Source: Pseudomonas moraviensis (GTDB lineage Bacteria > Pseudomonadota > Gammaproteobacteria > Pseudomonadales > Pseudomonadaceae). Taken from it: a stretch of DNA of 64,000 nucleotides. Made by a program: the position numbers and the translations under genes. Shown one piece after another: positions 25,873 to 34,796 of this stretch (positions are counted from its first letter, which is position 1; each line of letters opens with the position of its first letter). The DNA lies in contig NZ_LT629788.1 in assembly GCF_900105805.1 (NCBI RefSeq), positions 3,596,001 through 3,660,000 of the forward strand, in the 5' to 3' direction. The notes beneath the pieces were generated by a model, which saw only the letters and a program-made list of their open reading frames with translations, did no database searches and was not told the origin of the DNA.

Positions 25873-27156
25873 CTATTTGCCTGCATTCACGCCAAGATCT
25901 ACCTCGAATCGGCAGCCATTGGGCTCCATTGTGCTCAGGCTGACCGTCCAGCCCTGGTTTTCGCAGATGCGCTGCACCAGCGATAACCCCAGGCCCAGAC
26001 CCTCGCCCCGCTTCTCGCTGCCGCGCACAAATGGCTCGAACATCGCCTCGCGTTTTTCCTCGGGAATGCCCACGCCCGAGTCCTCGACGGCGAAGCCGTT
26101 GGCGGTGAGGGTCAGGCGAATGAAACCCTGCTCGGTGTAATGCAGTGCATTGCGCAGCAAATTGCCCATCACCGCGTTGAGCAAGGTCGCGTTGTAACGG
26201 GTGTCTGGAGGGTTGCCTGCCTCGAACATCAGCGTCAGGCCCTTGCGCTCGATCGGCTCGCGCCACAGGCACAGCAGGCTTTCGGCCACTTGCGTGAGGT
26301 TCTGCTGCGGCGCTGCCCCGGCCTCTTCGTTCTGCGCGCGCGCCAGCGTCAGGAAGGTCTGCACCAGCTCGCGCATTTCCTCACTCGCGCGGGCGATACG
26401 CTCGACCTGGGCGCGACCGCGCTGATCGATGCCGGGGTTTTCCAACAGCAGTTCGCAGGAACTGGCGAGGACCATCAGCGGCGTGCGCAATTCATGGCTG
26501 ACGTCGCTGGTGAACAGCCGCTCGCGGGTCAACGCCTGACGCAACCGGCCCAGCGTGGCATCGAACGCCACTGCCAGTTCACCGACTTCATCCGCGGCGT
26601 AATCCGGTGCCAGGGGTGGCGCCAGGCCGAGCAACTGATCGCGATGGCGCACCTGCCGGGCCAGCCGCACCACCGGCGCCATCACCTTGCGCGCGAGCAC
26701 CCAGCCGAGAAACACCGCCAGCGCCAGACTGAGCACGAAGCCCACCAGCACCACGGCGAACAGCACGCGCTCGCGCTCTTCGAAATCGCTCTGATCCTGC
26801 AGCAGCACGTAGCGCCGGCCATCGACCACTTCGACCATGGCGTGATAGGACAGCTGCTCGCGAAACACTTCATGGAAACCTGCATCGAGGTGACGCAAAT
26901 CCTTGGGCAGCTCGAAATCCCCGGGCCCGCCGCTGAAATAGAACAACTGATCCGGCTCCGGGCGATGGCTCCAGTCCGAGACGTTGTCCATCAGCAGCAG
27001 GCGTTGCAGGTCGCCACCCAGCCCTGCGGAAATCAGTTTCTCTTCCACCAGGTGCACCGTTGCCACGATGCCCATGGCGAAAGCGCCGGCCACCAGTGCG
27101 CTCATCAGCGCAAAGGCGATGATGATCCGCTGGGAAAGGCTCTGCTTAAACTCCAT
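25873..27156 (-). CDS. colS: Sensor histidine kinase ColS
   Basis: A 427-residue kinase: TM1 at about 10-32, a short periplasmic domain (33-132), TM2 at about 133-153, HAMP (about 155-210), HisKA with 'SDVSHELRTPLMV' (His221) and HATPase with 'NLLRNALHY', 'VEDSGVGIP' and 'GEGLGLGLSL'. The periplasmic domain keeps His35, Glu38, His105 and the ExxE pair Glu126/Glu129, which I recall as the Fe3+/Zn2+-sensing residues of P. putida ColS. ColS phosphorylates ColR under metal excess and membrane stress. The ATG at 27156 overlaps the colR stop by 11 bases, which argues for translational coupling. Confidence 0.94.
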   Translation of the reverse strand: MEFKQSLSQRIIIAFALMSALVAGAFAMGIVATVHLVEEKLISAGLGGDLQRLLLMDNVSDWSHRPEPDQLFYFSGGPGDFELPKDLRHLDAGFHEVFREQLSYHAMVEVVDGRRYVLLQDQSDFEERERVLFAVVLVGFVLSLALAVFLGWVLARKVMAPVVRLARQVRHRDQLLGLAPPLAPDYAADEVGELAVAFDATLGRLRQALTRERLFTSDVSHELRTPLMVLASSCELLLENPGIDQRGRAQVERIARASEEMRELVQTFLTLARAQNEEAGAAPQQNLTQVAESLLCLWREPIERKGLTLMFEAGNPPDTRYNATLLNAVMGNLLRNALHYTEQGFIRLTLTANGFAVEDSGVGIPEEKREAMFEPFVRGSEKRGEGLGLGLSLVQRICENQGWTVSLSTMEPNGCRFEVDLGVNAGK

Positions 27157-27829
27157 CTCGGCCCTCGGCCAAGCGATAACCGACACCGTGCACGGTGTGC
27201 AGCAGTGGCTTGGCGAATGGCTTGTCGATCACCTGGCGCAACTGGTGAACATGGCTGCGCAGGCTGTCGCTGTCCGGGCAGTCGTCGCCCCACAGCGCTT
27301 CTTCGAGAATCTCCCGACGCAGGACGTGCGGGCTCTTCTGCATCAGCACCGCGAGCAACTTGAGGCCGACCGGGTTGAGCTTGAGCAGCTTGCCTTCACG
27401 GGTCACTTCCAGGGTGTCGAGGTCGTAGCTCAGATCACCGACCTGCAACGCGCGGCGACCGCCGCCCTGAGCACGGCGCATGACCGCTTCGACGCGCGCC
27501 GCCAGTTCGGACAGGGCGAACGGTTTGATCAGGTAATCGTCGGCACCGGACTTGAAGCCCTGCAGCCGGTCGTCGAGTTGATCGCGCGCAGTGAGCATGA
27601 TCACCGGGGTGTCGCGCCGGGCATCTTCACGCAGGCGCTTGCACAAGGTGTAGCCGTCGATGCCGGGCAGCATGATGTCGAGCACGATCAGGTCGTAATG
27701 CTCGGTTGCCGCCAGATGCAGACCGGACAGACCATCCTGGGCGCAATCGACGGTATAGCCTTTCATGCCCAGGTAATCGGCCAGATTGGCCAGGATGTCA
27801 CGGTTGTCTTCGACCAGCAGAATTCGCAT
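27146..27829 (-). CDS. colR: Response regulator ColR (OmpR family)
   Basis: A 227-residue regulator: receiver domain 1-118 with acidic pocket Glu7-Asp8, phospho-acceptor Asp51 ('VLDIMLPG') and Lys in 'DYLIKPFALSEL', then a winged-helix DNA-binding domain ending 'LLHTVHGVGYRLAEG'. With ColS it maintains the outer membrane and metal tolerance in Pseudomonas. The ATG at 27829 is preferred over a GTG two codons earlier because GGAGG lies 5 bases before it. It is the first gene of colRS and is divergent from the PAP2 gene, which has a ColR box. Confidence 0.95.
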   Translation of the reverse strand: MRILLVEDNRDILANLADYLGMKGYTVDCAQDGLSGLHLAATEHYDLIVLDIMLPGIDGYTLCKRLREDARRDTPVIMLTARDQLDDRLQGFKSGADDYLIKPFALSELAARVEAVMRRAQGGGRRALQVGDLSYDLDTLEVTREGKLLKLNPVGLKLLAVLMQKSPHVLRREILEEALWGDDCPDSDSLRSHVHQLRQVIDKPFAKPLLHTVHGVGYRLAEGRDGV

Positions 27830-27934
27830 GGGCACCTCCTCCGAACGGGGTAACGGCCGTCTTGGCCCGCGCAGCTTACGGCCAAGTGTGGCTCAGGGCT
27901 AGGGGCCGTTGGATAAACCCGCGCATTGCGCTAC

Positions 27935-27950
27935 CCGACGTTTTTTTCAC
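27935..27950 (+). promoter_or_regulatory. Candidate ColR box upstream of the PAP2 phosphatase gene
   Basis: CCGACGTTTTTTTCAC matches every fixed position of the ColR consensus I recall from P. putida work. It lies 88 bases before the phosphatase start and in its orientation, within the colR/phosphatase intergenic region. Confidence 0.6.
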
Positions 27951-28038
27951 TTTCGATTAACGAATCGCCAACGCCACCGCGCGCAGACTCCGCGCGATCT
28001 CGCTCTCTCCACTCCCTTCATCGACCAAGGAATCTGCC

Positions 28039-28782
28039 ATGGTGTCGACCTCTGCCCTTCCCGCTTCAAGACCACTGAACGGGTGGTTGTGTCTGGGCAT
28101 TCCCGCAGCGGCGGCGATCATTCTGCTGTTGCTGGAACTGACCGATCTGGACATGGTTCTGGCGCGAATGTTCTACGACCCGGTCGCCGGTGATTTCATC
28201 GGGCGGCACAGCTATTTTCTCGAAGACATCCTGCATGACCGGGCGAAACAGGTGGTGATCGGCTTCTCGGTATTTGCCATCCTCGGTTTCATCGGCGCGT
28301 TTTTCATCGAACGGCTGAAACCGTTCAAGCGTGAATTGGGCTGTCTGGTGCTATCGCTGGGACTGGCCACTTCGTTCGTCACTCCGGTCAAAGCCGTTAC
28401 CGCGGTGCAGTGCCCATGGAGTCTGGAGCAATTCGGCGGCCATGAAACCTACAGCAAACTGATGGAGCATCGTCCCGCCACCGACAAGCCCGGGCGTTGC
28501 TGGCCGGGTGGCCATGCAGCGACCGGGTTCACCTTGTTTGCGTTGTTCTTCGTGCTGCGCGACCGCCGTCCCCGGCTGGCACGGCTGGCGTTTGTATTTG
28601 CCTTCGCGCTGGGCTCGGTGTTTTCGATCAGCCGCATGATGCAGGGCGCGCACTTCTTTTCGCACAACGTATGGACGGCGATCTTCTGCTGGCTGATTTG
28701 TCTGGGGGCCTATTACTGGGTGCTTTATCGCCCGGCAGGCAAGACTTCGACGGTTTTGAATCCGCAGCCAATCAACGCCTGA
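28039..28782 (+). CDS. PAP2-family membrane phosphatase (lipid phosphatase)
   Basis: A 247-residue inner-membrane protein with about five to six TM helices. The PAP2 active-site parts are visible: a lysine before 'AVTAVQCPW', the 'WPGGHAATG' motif (usual PSGH), and 'SRMMQGAHFFSHN' (usual SRx5Hx3D; the last acidic residue is His here). Family members remove phosphate from undecaprenyl pyrophosphate, phosphatidic acid or lipid A at the periplasmic face. It is divergent from colR and preceded by a strong ColR-box match, so an envelope-remodelling role is likely. The ATG at 28039 has AAGGA upstream. The substrate is not determined. Confidence 0.87.
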   Translation: MVSTSALPASRPLNGWLCLGIPAAAAIILLLLELTDLDMVLARMFYDPVAGDFIGRHSYFLEDILHDRAKQVVIGFSVFAILGFIGAFFIERLKPFKRELGCLVLSLGLATSFVTPVKAVTAVQCPWSLEQFGGHETYSKLMEHRPATDKPGRCWPGGHAATGFTLFALFFVLRDRRPRLARLAFVFAFALGSVFSISRMMQGAHFFSHNVWTAIFCWLICLGAYYWVLYRPAGKTSTVLNPQPINA

Positions 28783-28795
28783 AATACAAATCCAA

Positions 28796-28884
28796 TGTAG
28801 GAGTGAGCCTGCTCGCGATAGCGGTGTGTCATTCAAATAGCCAGTGACTGACATACCGCTATCGCGAGCAGGCTCACTCCTACA
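28796..28884. repeat. REPIN
   Basis: Arms tgtaggagtgagcctgctcg and exact reverse, inner word 'cgatagcgg...ccgctatcg' also paired. It lies after the PAP2 gene. Confidence 0.93.
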
Positions 28885-28915
28885 GGGGGCGGTGCAACTC
28901 TGGAATTCGGGCAAT

Positions 28916-28949
28916 AAAAAACCCCGCTGACTTTCGCCAGCGGGGTTTT
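28916..28949. terminator. Terminator between PAP2 gene and groEL
   Basis: 'aaaaaccccgctg-actttcg-ccagcggggtttt' is a strong stem with A-run and T-run. It lies between convergent genes and can serve both. Confidence 0.93.
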
Positions 28950-28971
28950 GCGTTACAGGGCCAGGGCTGGC

Positions 28972-30618
<1,647 letters not shown>

Positions 30619-30668
30619 GATCGATATTCCTTAAATACTTTGTAGTAACGGGAAAATGAACGGGAGTA

Positions 30669-30962
30669 TCAGCCTTCGATAACCGCGAGAATTTCGTTCT
30701 CGCTCATTACCAGCAGGTCTTCGCCATCGACTTTCACAGTGTTGCTGCCGGAGTAGGGACCGAACACAACCTTGTCGCCTTCCTTCACGGACAGTGCACG
30801 CACTTCACCGTTTTCCAGAGCTTTGCCCGGGCCTACAGCGAGAATCACACCGTGGTTGGCTTTTTCAGCAGCCGAACCTGGCAGGACGATACCGCCAGCG
30901 GTTTTCTTTTCTTCTTCGCTGCGACGGATAACGACGCGGTCATGCAGAGGACGAAGCTTCAT
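30669..30962 (-). CDS. groS: Co-chaperonin GroES
   Basis: A 97-residue protein that caps GroEL. It starts 'MKLRPLHDRVVIRRSEEE' and contains the mobile loop 'KTAGGIVLPGSAAEK', all standard. It is the first gene of groS-groL, with AGGAG a few bases before the start. A heat-shock-like promoter lies about 140-170 bases upstream. Confidence 0.99.
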   Translation of the reverse strand: MKLRPLHDRVVIRRSEEEKKTAGGIVLPGSAAEKANHGVILAVGPGKALENGEVRALSVKEGDKVVFGPYSGSNTVKVDGEDLLVMSENEILAVIEG

Positions 30963-31104
30963 TGTCGATCTCTCCTAATTGTGGTTTTCATCGGCCGGTG
31001 TAGTCCCGGCGGGTTTAACAAATCCGGCCTGCGCCGGTCGCGATTCGTCGAGCGAACCGCGGAAGTCTGTCCGGTTCAAATACCGGAAACCTTTCGGTGA
31101 CCGA

Positions 31105-31135
31105 TACATAGGGGCGTACAAGCCGATTACAAGGG
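31105..31135 (-). promoter_or_regulatory. Probable sigma-32 (RpoH) promoter of groESL
   Basis: On the minus strand, CCCTTGTAA is followed after 12 bases by CCCCTATGTA. This resembles the RpoH consensus CTTGAAA-N13/14-CCCCATNT. It is placed upstream of groS, and no CIRCE inverted repeat is seen in the leader. Confidence 0.6.
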
Positions 31136-31187
31136 CTGGCGGAAAAAATTTTTCATCCAGACACGGTAAATAACAGCCATAAACGAG

Positions 31188-31210
31188 CACGGCACCCGCA
31201 GGTGCCGTGT
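31188..31210 (-). terminator. Hairpin after fxsA, possible terminator
   Basis: 'cacggcacc-cgca-ggtgccgtg' is a perfect 9-bp stem just after the fxsA stop. The T-run that follows on the minus strand is weak, so termination is likely but not certain. Confidence 0.6.
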
Positions 31211-31221
31211 CGATGCTGATG

Positions 31222-31698
31222 TCACTTGTTGTCGCGGTGCTCGAACTCGCCTTCGATCACATTCGGCTCTCGCCCCAGCGGCTCGCGCGGTGCCGGGCCG
31301 CCACGGGGTTGCAGGTCGTCGGCGAAGGCGCGCTGGCGCATGGCCTGGTCTTCGGCGCGCTGACGCATCTTGTTTGCCAGCAGACGGCGGGTGACCGGCA
31401 ACAGCATCACCAGACCGACCACATCACTGATGAAGCCGGGGATGATCAACAGGCCGCCGGCCAGCGCCAGCATCAGGCCTTCGAGCATGGTCTGCGCGGG
31501 CAATTCGCCGCGGTTCAGGCTTTCCCGGGCACGCAATGCGGTGGCCAGACCGGCGACGCGCAGTACGAACACACCGAACATCGAGCCGAGAATGATCAGC
31601 AGCAGGGCCGGGAAGAACCCGATAGAGCCTGCCACTTTGACGAATACGAACAGCTCCAGCACTGGAAACAGCAGAAAGAGCAACAGAAAAGGGCGCAT
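31222..31698 (-). CDS. fxsA: FxsA-family inner-membrane protein
   Basis: A 158-residue protein with three to four hydrophobic helices in the first 105 residues (MRPFLLLFLLFPVLELFVFV; 'GFFPALLLIILGSMFGVFVL'; 'GGLLIIPGFISDVVGLVMLL') and a polar, arginine-rich C-terminal tail. FxsA overproduction suppresses F-plasmid exclusion of phage T7 in E. coli; the normal role is unknown. It lies upstream of groESL on the same strand, as in many gamma-proteobacteria. The ATG at 31698 follows directly on an in-frame TTG. Confidence 0.9.
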   Translation of the reverse strand: MRPFLLLFLLFPVLELFVFVKVAGSIGFFPALLLIILGSMFGVFVLRVAGLATALRARESLNRGELPAQTMLEGLMLALAGGLLIIPGFISDVVGLVMLLPVTRRLLANKMRQRAEDQAMRQRAFADDLQPRGGPAPREPLGREPNVIEGEFEHRDNK

Positions 31699-31769
31699 CA
31701 AAGTTTCCTCAACGCAAGAAATGCCTTGCAGTAGGCCTTAGATGACGTCGCCCTTGCGTGAATTCAACC

Positions 31770-32495
31770 TTAAGAATCCGGTTTTTTTGGCCAGACCTCG
31801 GCGTGAGCCAATGAAACCAAGGCCTCGCGCACTTGTGTCGGCGTATTACATGGCGCCGCGAAGGGTAACCAGTACAGCGCCTGACCGATGCGCAGGTGCA
31901 TGCCTTCGCTGTCGATGCCGGCCAGTTGCGCCGGCTCGCTGTTCGGCAGCCCCGCCAGCGCGACGTAATGGGCGATGGCTTTGGCGTGGTCGCTGTTCAT
32001 GTGCTCGACCATGCTGATTTCCGCCTTGCCGGCGAACGGGTTGGCCAGGGTCAGATGGTCGACCCAGTGGATCGCGCCAAACCCGCCGATGTAGCGATGG
32101 CGCACCGGATCGAGCACCCAGAAATCGAAATCATGAGCCTGGTGATAATTCTGCGAGTCTGGGAAATAGCGGTAATAACGTTCGGCGGCGGCCTCGATGG
32201 CTGCCGGGTCTTCGAGCTTCTGCGCTTGCGCCAGATAGGTCAGACGCCCGACCGCCTGCACATCGTCGGCCTCGCGCTCGCCCACCAGCATCGAGCACTT
32301 CGGATCCTTCTGCAGGTTGTGGGTGTGCTGGGCGATGCGACTGATCAGAATCAGCGGCCGGCCCTGCTCGTCCAGGCAATACGGCACAACCGAGCCGAAG
32401 GGAAAACCCGGCATCGATCTGGAATGGGTCGACAGCACTCCACGGTATTCCTTGAGAAGCAATTCTCGGGCATTCTTCGCCACTTCAGCGCTCAA
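31770..32495 (-). CDS. hugZ: HugZ-type haem-utilisation / pyridoxamine-oxidase-fold protein
   Basis: A 241-residue protein: an N-terminal split-barrel FMN-type domain (about 10-150, with 'TLSRSMPGFPFGSVVPY'-like strands and 'HTHNLQKDPKCSMLV') and a C-terminal DUF2470-like domain with 'EHMNSDHAKAIAHYV'. HugZ proteins bind and degrade haem in the cytoplasm to release iron in some bacteria; others of this fold have no known activity. I place the start at the TTG at 32495, with GGAGT 7 bases upstream, because the sequence further upstream does not look like protein of this family. Confidence 0.8.
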   Translation of the reverse strand: MSAEVAKNARELLLKEYRGVLSTHSRSMPGFPFGSVVPYCLDEQGRPLILISRIAQHTHNLQKDPKCSMLVGEREADDVQAVGRLTYLAQAQKLEDPAAIEAAAERYYRYFPDSQNYHQAHDFDFWVLDPVRHRYIGGFGAIHWVDHLTLANPFAGKAEISMVEHMNSDHAKAIAHYVALAGLPNSEPAQLAGIDSEGMHLRIGQALYWLPFAAPCNTPTQVREALVSLAHAEVWPKKPDS

Positions 32496-32659
32496 TTTGT
32501 GACTCCTTAAATAGGTTCCGTCTAGAAAACGGACAGGCGCGCAGCGAAAAGTAACCGGCGCGCATCGGGCAAATGTTCTTGTGCAACCAGCCCCGGACCG
32601 GTGCCGATCGAGCGTTGCCGACAACAAAAACAACTCAGACCTGCCAGCGGGACATGCGA

Positions 32660-33418
32660 ATGCAACTCAACGACAAAGTAATCATTATCACCGGCGGTTG
32701 CCAGGGTTTGGGCCGCTCCATGGCCGAGTATTTCGCCGGCAAGGGCGCGAAACTGGCCCTGGTCGATCTGAATCAGGAAAAACTCGACGACGCCGTGGCC
32801 GCCTGCAAAGCCAAGGGTGTCGACGCGCGCAGCTACCTGTGCAACGTCGCCAATGAAGAACAGGTCGAGCACATGGTCGCGCAAGTGGCCGAAGACTTCG
32901 GCGCCATCCACGGCTTGATCAACAACGCCGGGATCCTGCGCGATGGTCTGCTGCTGAAGGTCAAGGACGGCGAGATGAGCAAGATGAGCCTCGCCCAGTG
33001 GCAGGCGGTGATCGACGTCAACCTGACCGGCGTGTTCCTCTGCACCCGTGAAGTCGCGGCGAAAATGGTCGAGCTGAAGAACAGCGGCGCGATCATCAAT
33101 ATTTCGTCGATCTCCCGCGCGGGTAACGTCGGCCAGACCAACTACTCGGCAGCCAAGGCTGGCGTAGCGGCGGCGACCGTGACCTGGGCAAAAGAGCTGG
33201 CGCGTTACGGCATTCGCGTCGCGGGCATTGCGCCGGGCTTCATCGAAACCGAGATGACCCTGGGCATGAAGCCGGAAGCGCTGGAGAAAATGACCTCGGG
33301 TATTCCGCTCAAGCGCATGGGCAAGCCGGAAGAGATCGCCCATTCGGCGGCGTATATCTTCGAGAACGACTATTACACCGGGCGGATTCTGGAGATGGAT
33401 GGCGGGTTGCGGATCTAA
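32660..33418 (+). CDS. Short-chain dehydrogenase/reductase (3-oxoacyl-ACP-reductase-like)
   Basis: A 252-residue classical SDR: cofactor motif 'ITGGCQGLGRS' near the N-terminus, 'NNAG' near 90, catalytic Ser in 'INISSISRAG' and the Tyr-x3-Lys 'YSAAK' near 165. It ends 'YTGRILEMDGGLRI', typical of FabG-like members. The substrate is unknown; PA4389 in P. aeruginosa holds the same place near groESL by memory. I prefer the ATG at 32660 to one 6 bases earlier because GGGA is then 8 bases away. Confidence 0.88.
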   Translation: MQLNDKVIIITGGCQGLGRSMAEYFAGKGAKLALVDLNQEKLDDAVAACKAKGVDARSYLCNVANEEQVEHMVAQVAEDFGAIHGLINNAGILRDGLLLKVKDGEMSKMSLAQWQAVIDVNLTGVFLCTREVAAKMVELKNSGAIINISSISRAGNVGQTNYSAAKAGVAAATVTWAKELARYGIRVAGIAPGFIETEMTLGMKPEALEKMTSGIPLKRMGKPEEIAHSAAYIFENDYYTGRILEMDGGLRI

Positions 33419-33436
33419 GCCCCACCACAAAACCAC

Positions 33437-33526
33437 TGTAGGAGTGAGCCTGCTCGCGATAGCGGATTAACATTCAACAGATGCGTTGAATGAACGACCG
33501 CAATCGCGAGCAGGCTCACTCCTACA
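33437..33526. repeat. REPIN between convergent genes
   Basis: Arms tgtaggagtgagcctgctcg and exact reverse at 33507-33526. It lies between the SDR gene and apbC. Confidence 0.93.
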
Positions 33527-33549
33527 GGGTTATCGGTGTTGCGAATTGA

Positions 33550-34644
33550 TCAATCGTCGCTGATGGTGATGTTCGGCATCGCCGGCGTAACGGCTTCCTG
33601 CAACACAATGCGCGCGCCGACGTGGCGGGCCAGTTCCTGATAGACCATGGCGATCTGGCTGTCCGGCTCGGCGATCACGGTTGGCCTGCCGCCGTCGGCC
33701 TGTTCGCGGATCAGCATCGACAGCGGCAGCGAGGCCAGCAGTTCGACGCCGTACTGGGTGGCCAGTTTCTCACCGCCACCTTCACCGAACAGATGCTCGG
33801 CATGCCCGCAGTTCGAGCAGATGTGCACGGCCATGTTTTCCACCACGCCCAGCACCGGAATGTTGACCTTGCGGAACATTTCCACGCCTTTGCGCGCATC
33901 GAGCAGCGCCAGATCCTGCGGCGTGGTGACGATCACCGCGCCCGCCACCGGGACTTTCTGCGCCAGGGTCAGCTGGATGTCGCCGGTGCCTGGTGGCATG
34001 TCGATGACCAGGTAATCCAGATCGCCCCACGCAGTCTGCGTGACCAGTTGCAGCAGCGCCCCGGAAACCATCGGCCCGCGCCAGACCATCGGCGTGTTGT
34101 CGTCGGTCAGGAATGCCATCGACATGACTTCCACACCGTGGGCCTTGAGCGGCACGAACCACTTCTGATCCTTGATTTCCGGGCGGGTGCGCTCGGGGAT
34201 GCCGAACATGATGCCCTGGCTCGGGCCGTAGATATCGGCGTCGAGGATGCCGACTTTGGCGCCTTCACGAGCCAGCGCCAGCGCAAGGTTGGCGGCAGTG
34301 GTGGATTTGCCCACGCCACCCTTGCCGGAAGCCACAGCGACCACATTCTTGACGTTGGCCAGCCCCGGAATCTGCGCCTGGGCCTTGTGCGCGGCGATCA
34401 CGCTGGTGATCTCGACTTTCGCTGCCGTGACGCCGTCGAGATTTTCGATTGCCAGTTGCAGCATCTGCGCCCAACCGCTCTTGAACAGCCCCGCGGCATA
34501 GCCGATTTCCATCTGCACATTGACGCGGTCACCGATGATCTCGATGTTTTTCACGCAACCGGCGCTGAGCGGGTCCTGGTTCAGGTAAGGGTCGGTGTAT
34601 TGGCTGAGGACGGCTTCCACCGCTGCGCGAGTGACGGCGCTCAT
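33550..34644 (-). CDS. apbC: Iron-sulfur cluster carrier ApbC (Mrp/NBP35 ATPase)
   Basis: A 364-residue protein: an N-terminal MIP18/DUF59 domain (about 1-85) and a P-loop ATPase with the deviant Walker A 'SGKGGVGKST' near 105. 'DADIYGPSQG', 'VIDMPPGTGD' and the cluster-binding 'CSNCG' pair near 275 follow. It carries Fe-S clusters to target proteins in the cytoplasm. It is divergent from metG, the common arrangement in gamma-proteobacteria. The ATG at 34644 is preceded by GGAGT; an in-frame start 18 bases upstream is less likely. Confidence 0.95.
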   Translation of the reverse strand: MSAVTRAAVEAVLSQYTDPYLNQDPLSAGCVKNIEIIGDRVNVQMEIGYAAGLFKSGWAQMLQLAIENLDGVTAAKVEITSVIAAHKAQAQIPGLANVKNVVAVASGKGGVGKSTTAANLALALAREGAKVGILDADIYGPSQGIMFGIPERTRPEIKDQKWFVPLKAHGVEVMSMAFLTDDNTPMVWRGPMVSGALLQLVTQTAWGDLDYLVIDMPPGTGDIQLTLAQKVPVAGAVIVTTPQDLALLDARKGVEMFRKVNIPVLGVVENMAVHICSNCGHAEHLFGEGGGEKLATQYGVELLASLPLSMLIREQADGGRPTVIAEPDSQIAMVYQELARHVGARIVLQEAVTPAMPNITISDD

Positions 34645-34796
34645 GGGCAACTCCGATAACAAGACTGGAAAGGATGGCGGCTATCCTACCCCTTCTGCCC
34701 TCCAGACGGCATGCCCGGCAACCATTTGCAGGGGTGAAATATCTTTGCCGGCGCTTTATAGTGGCCGACCTCCGTTTCATCAAGTAGCGAAGCCCC

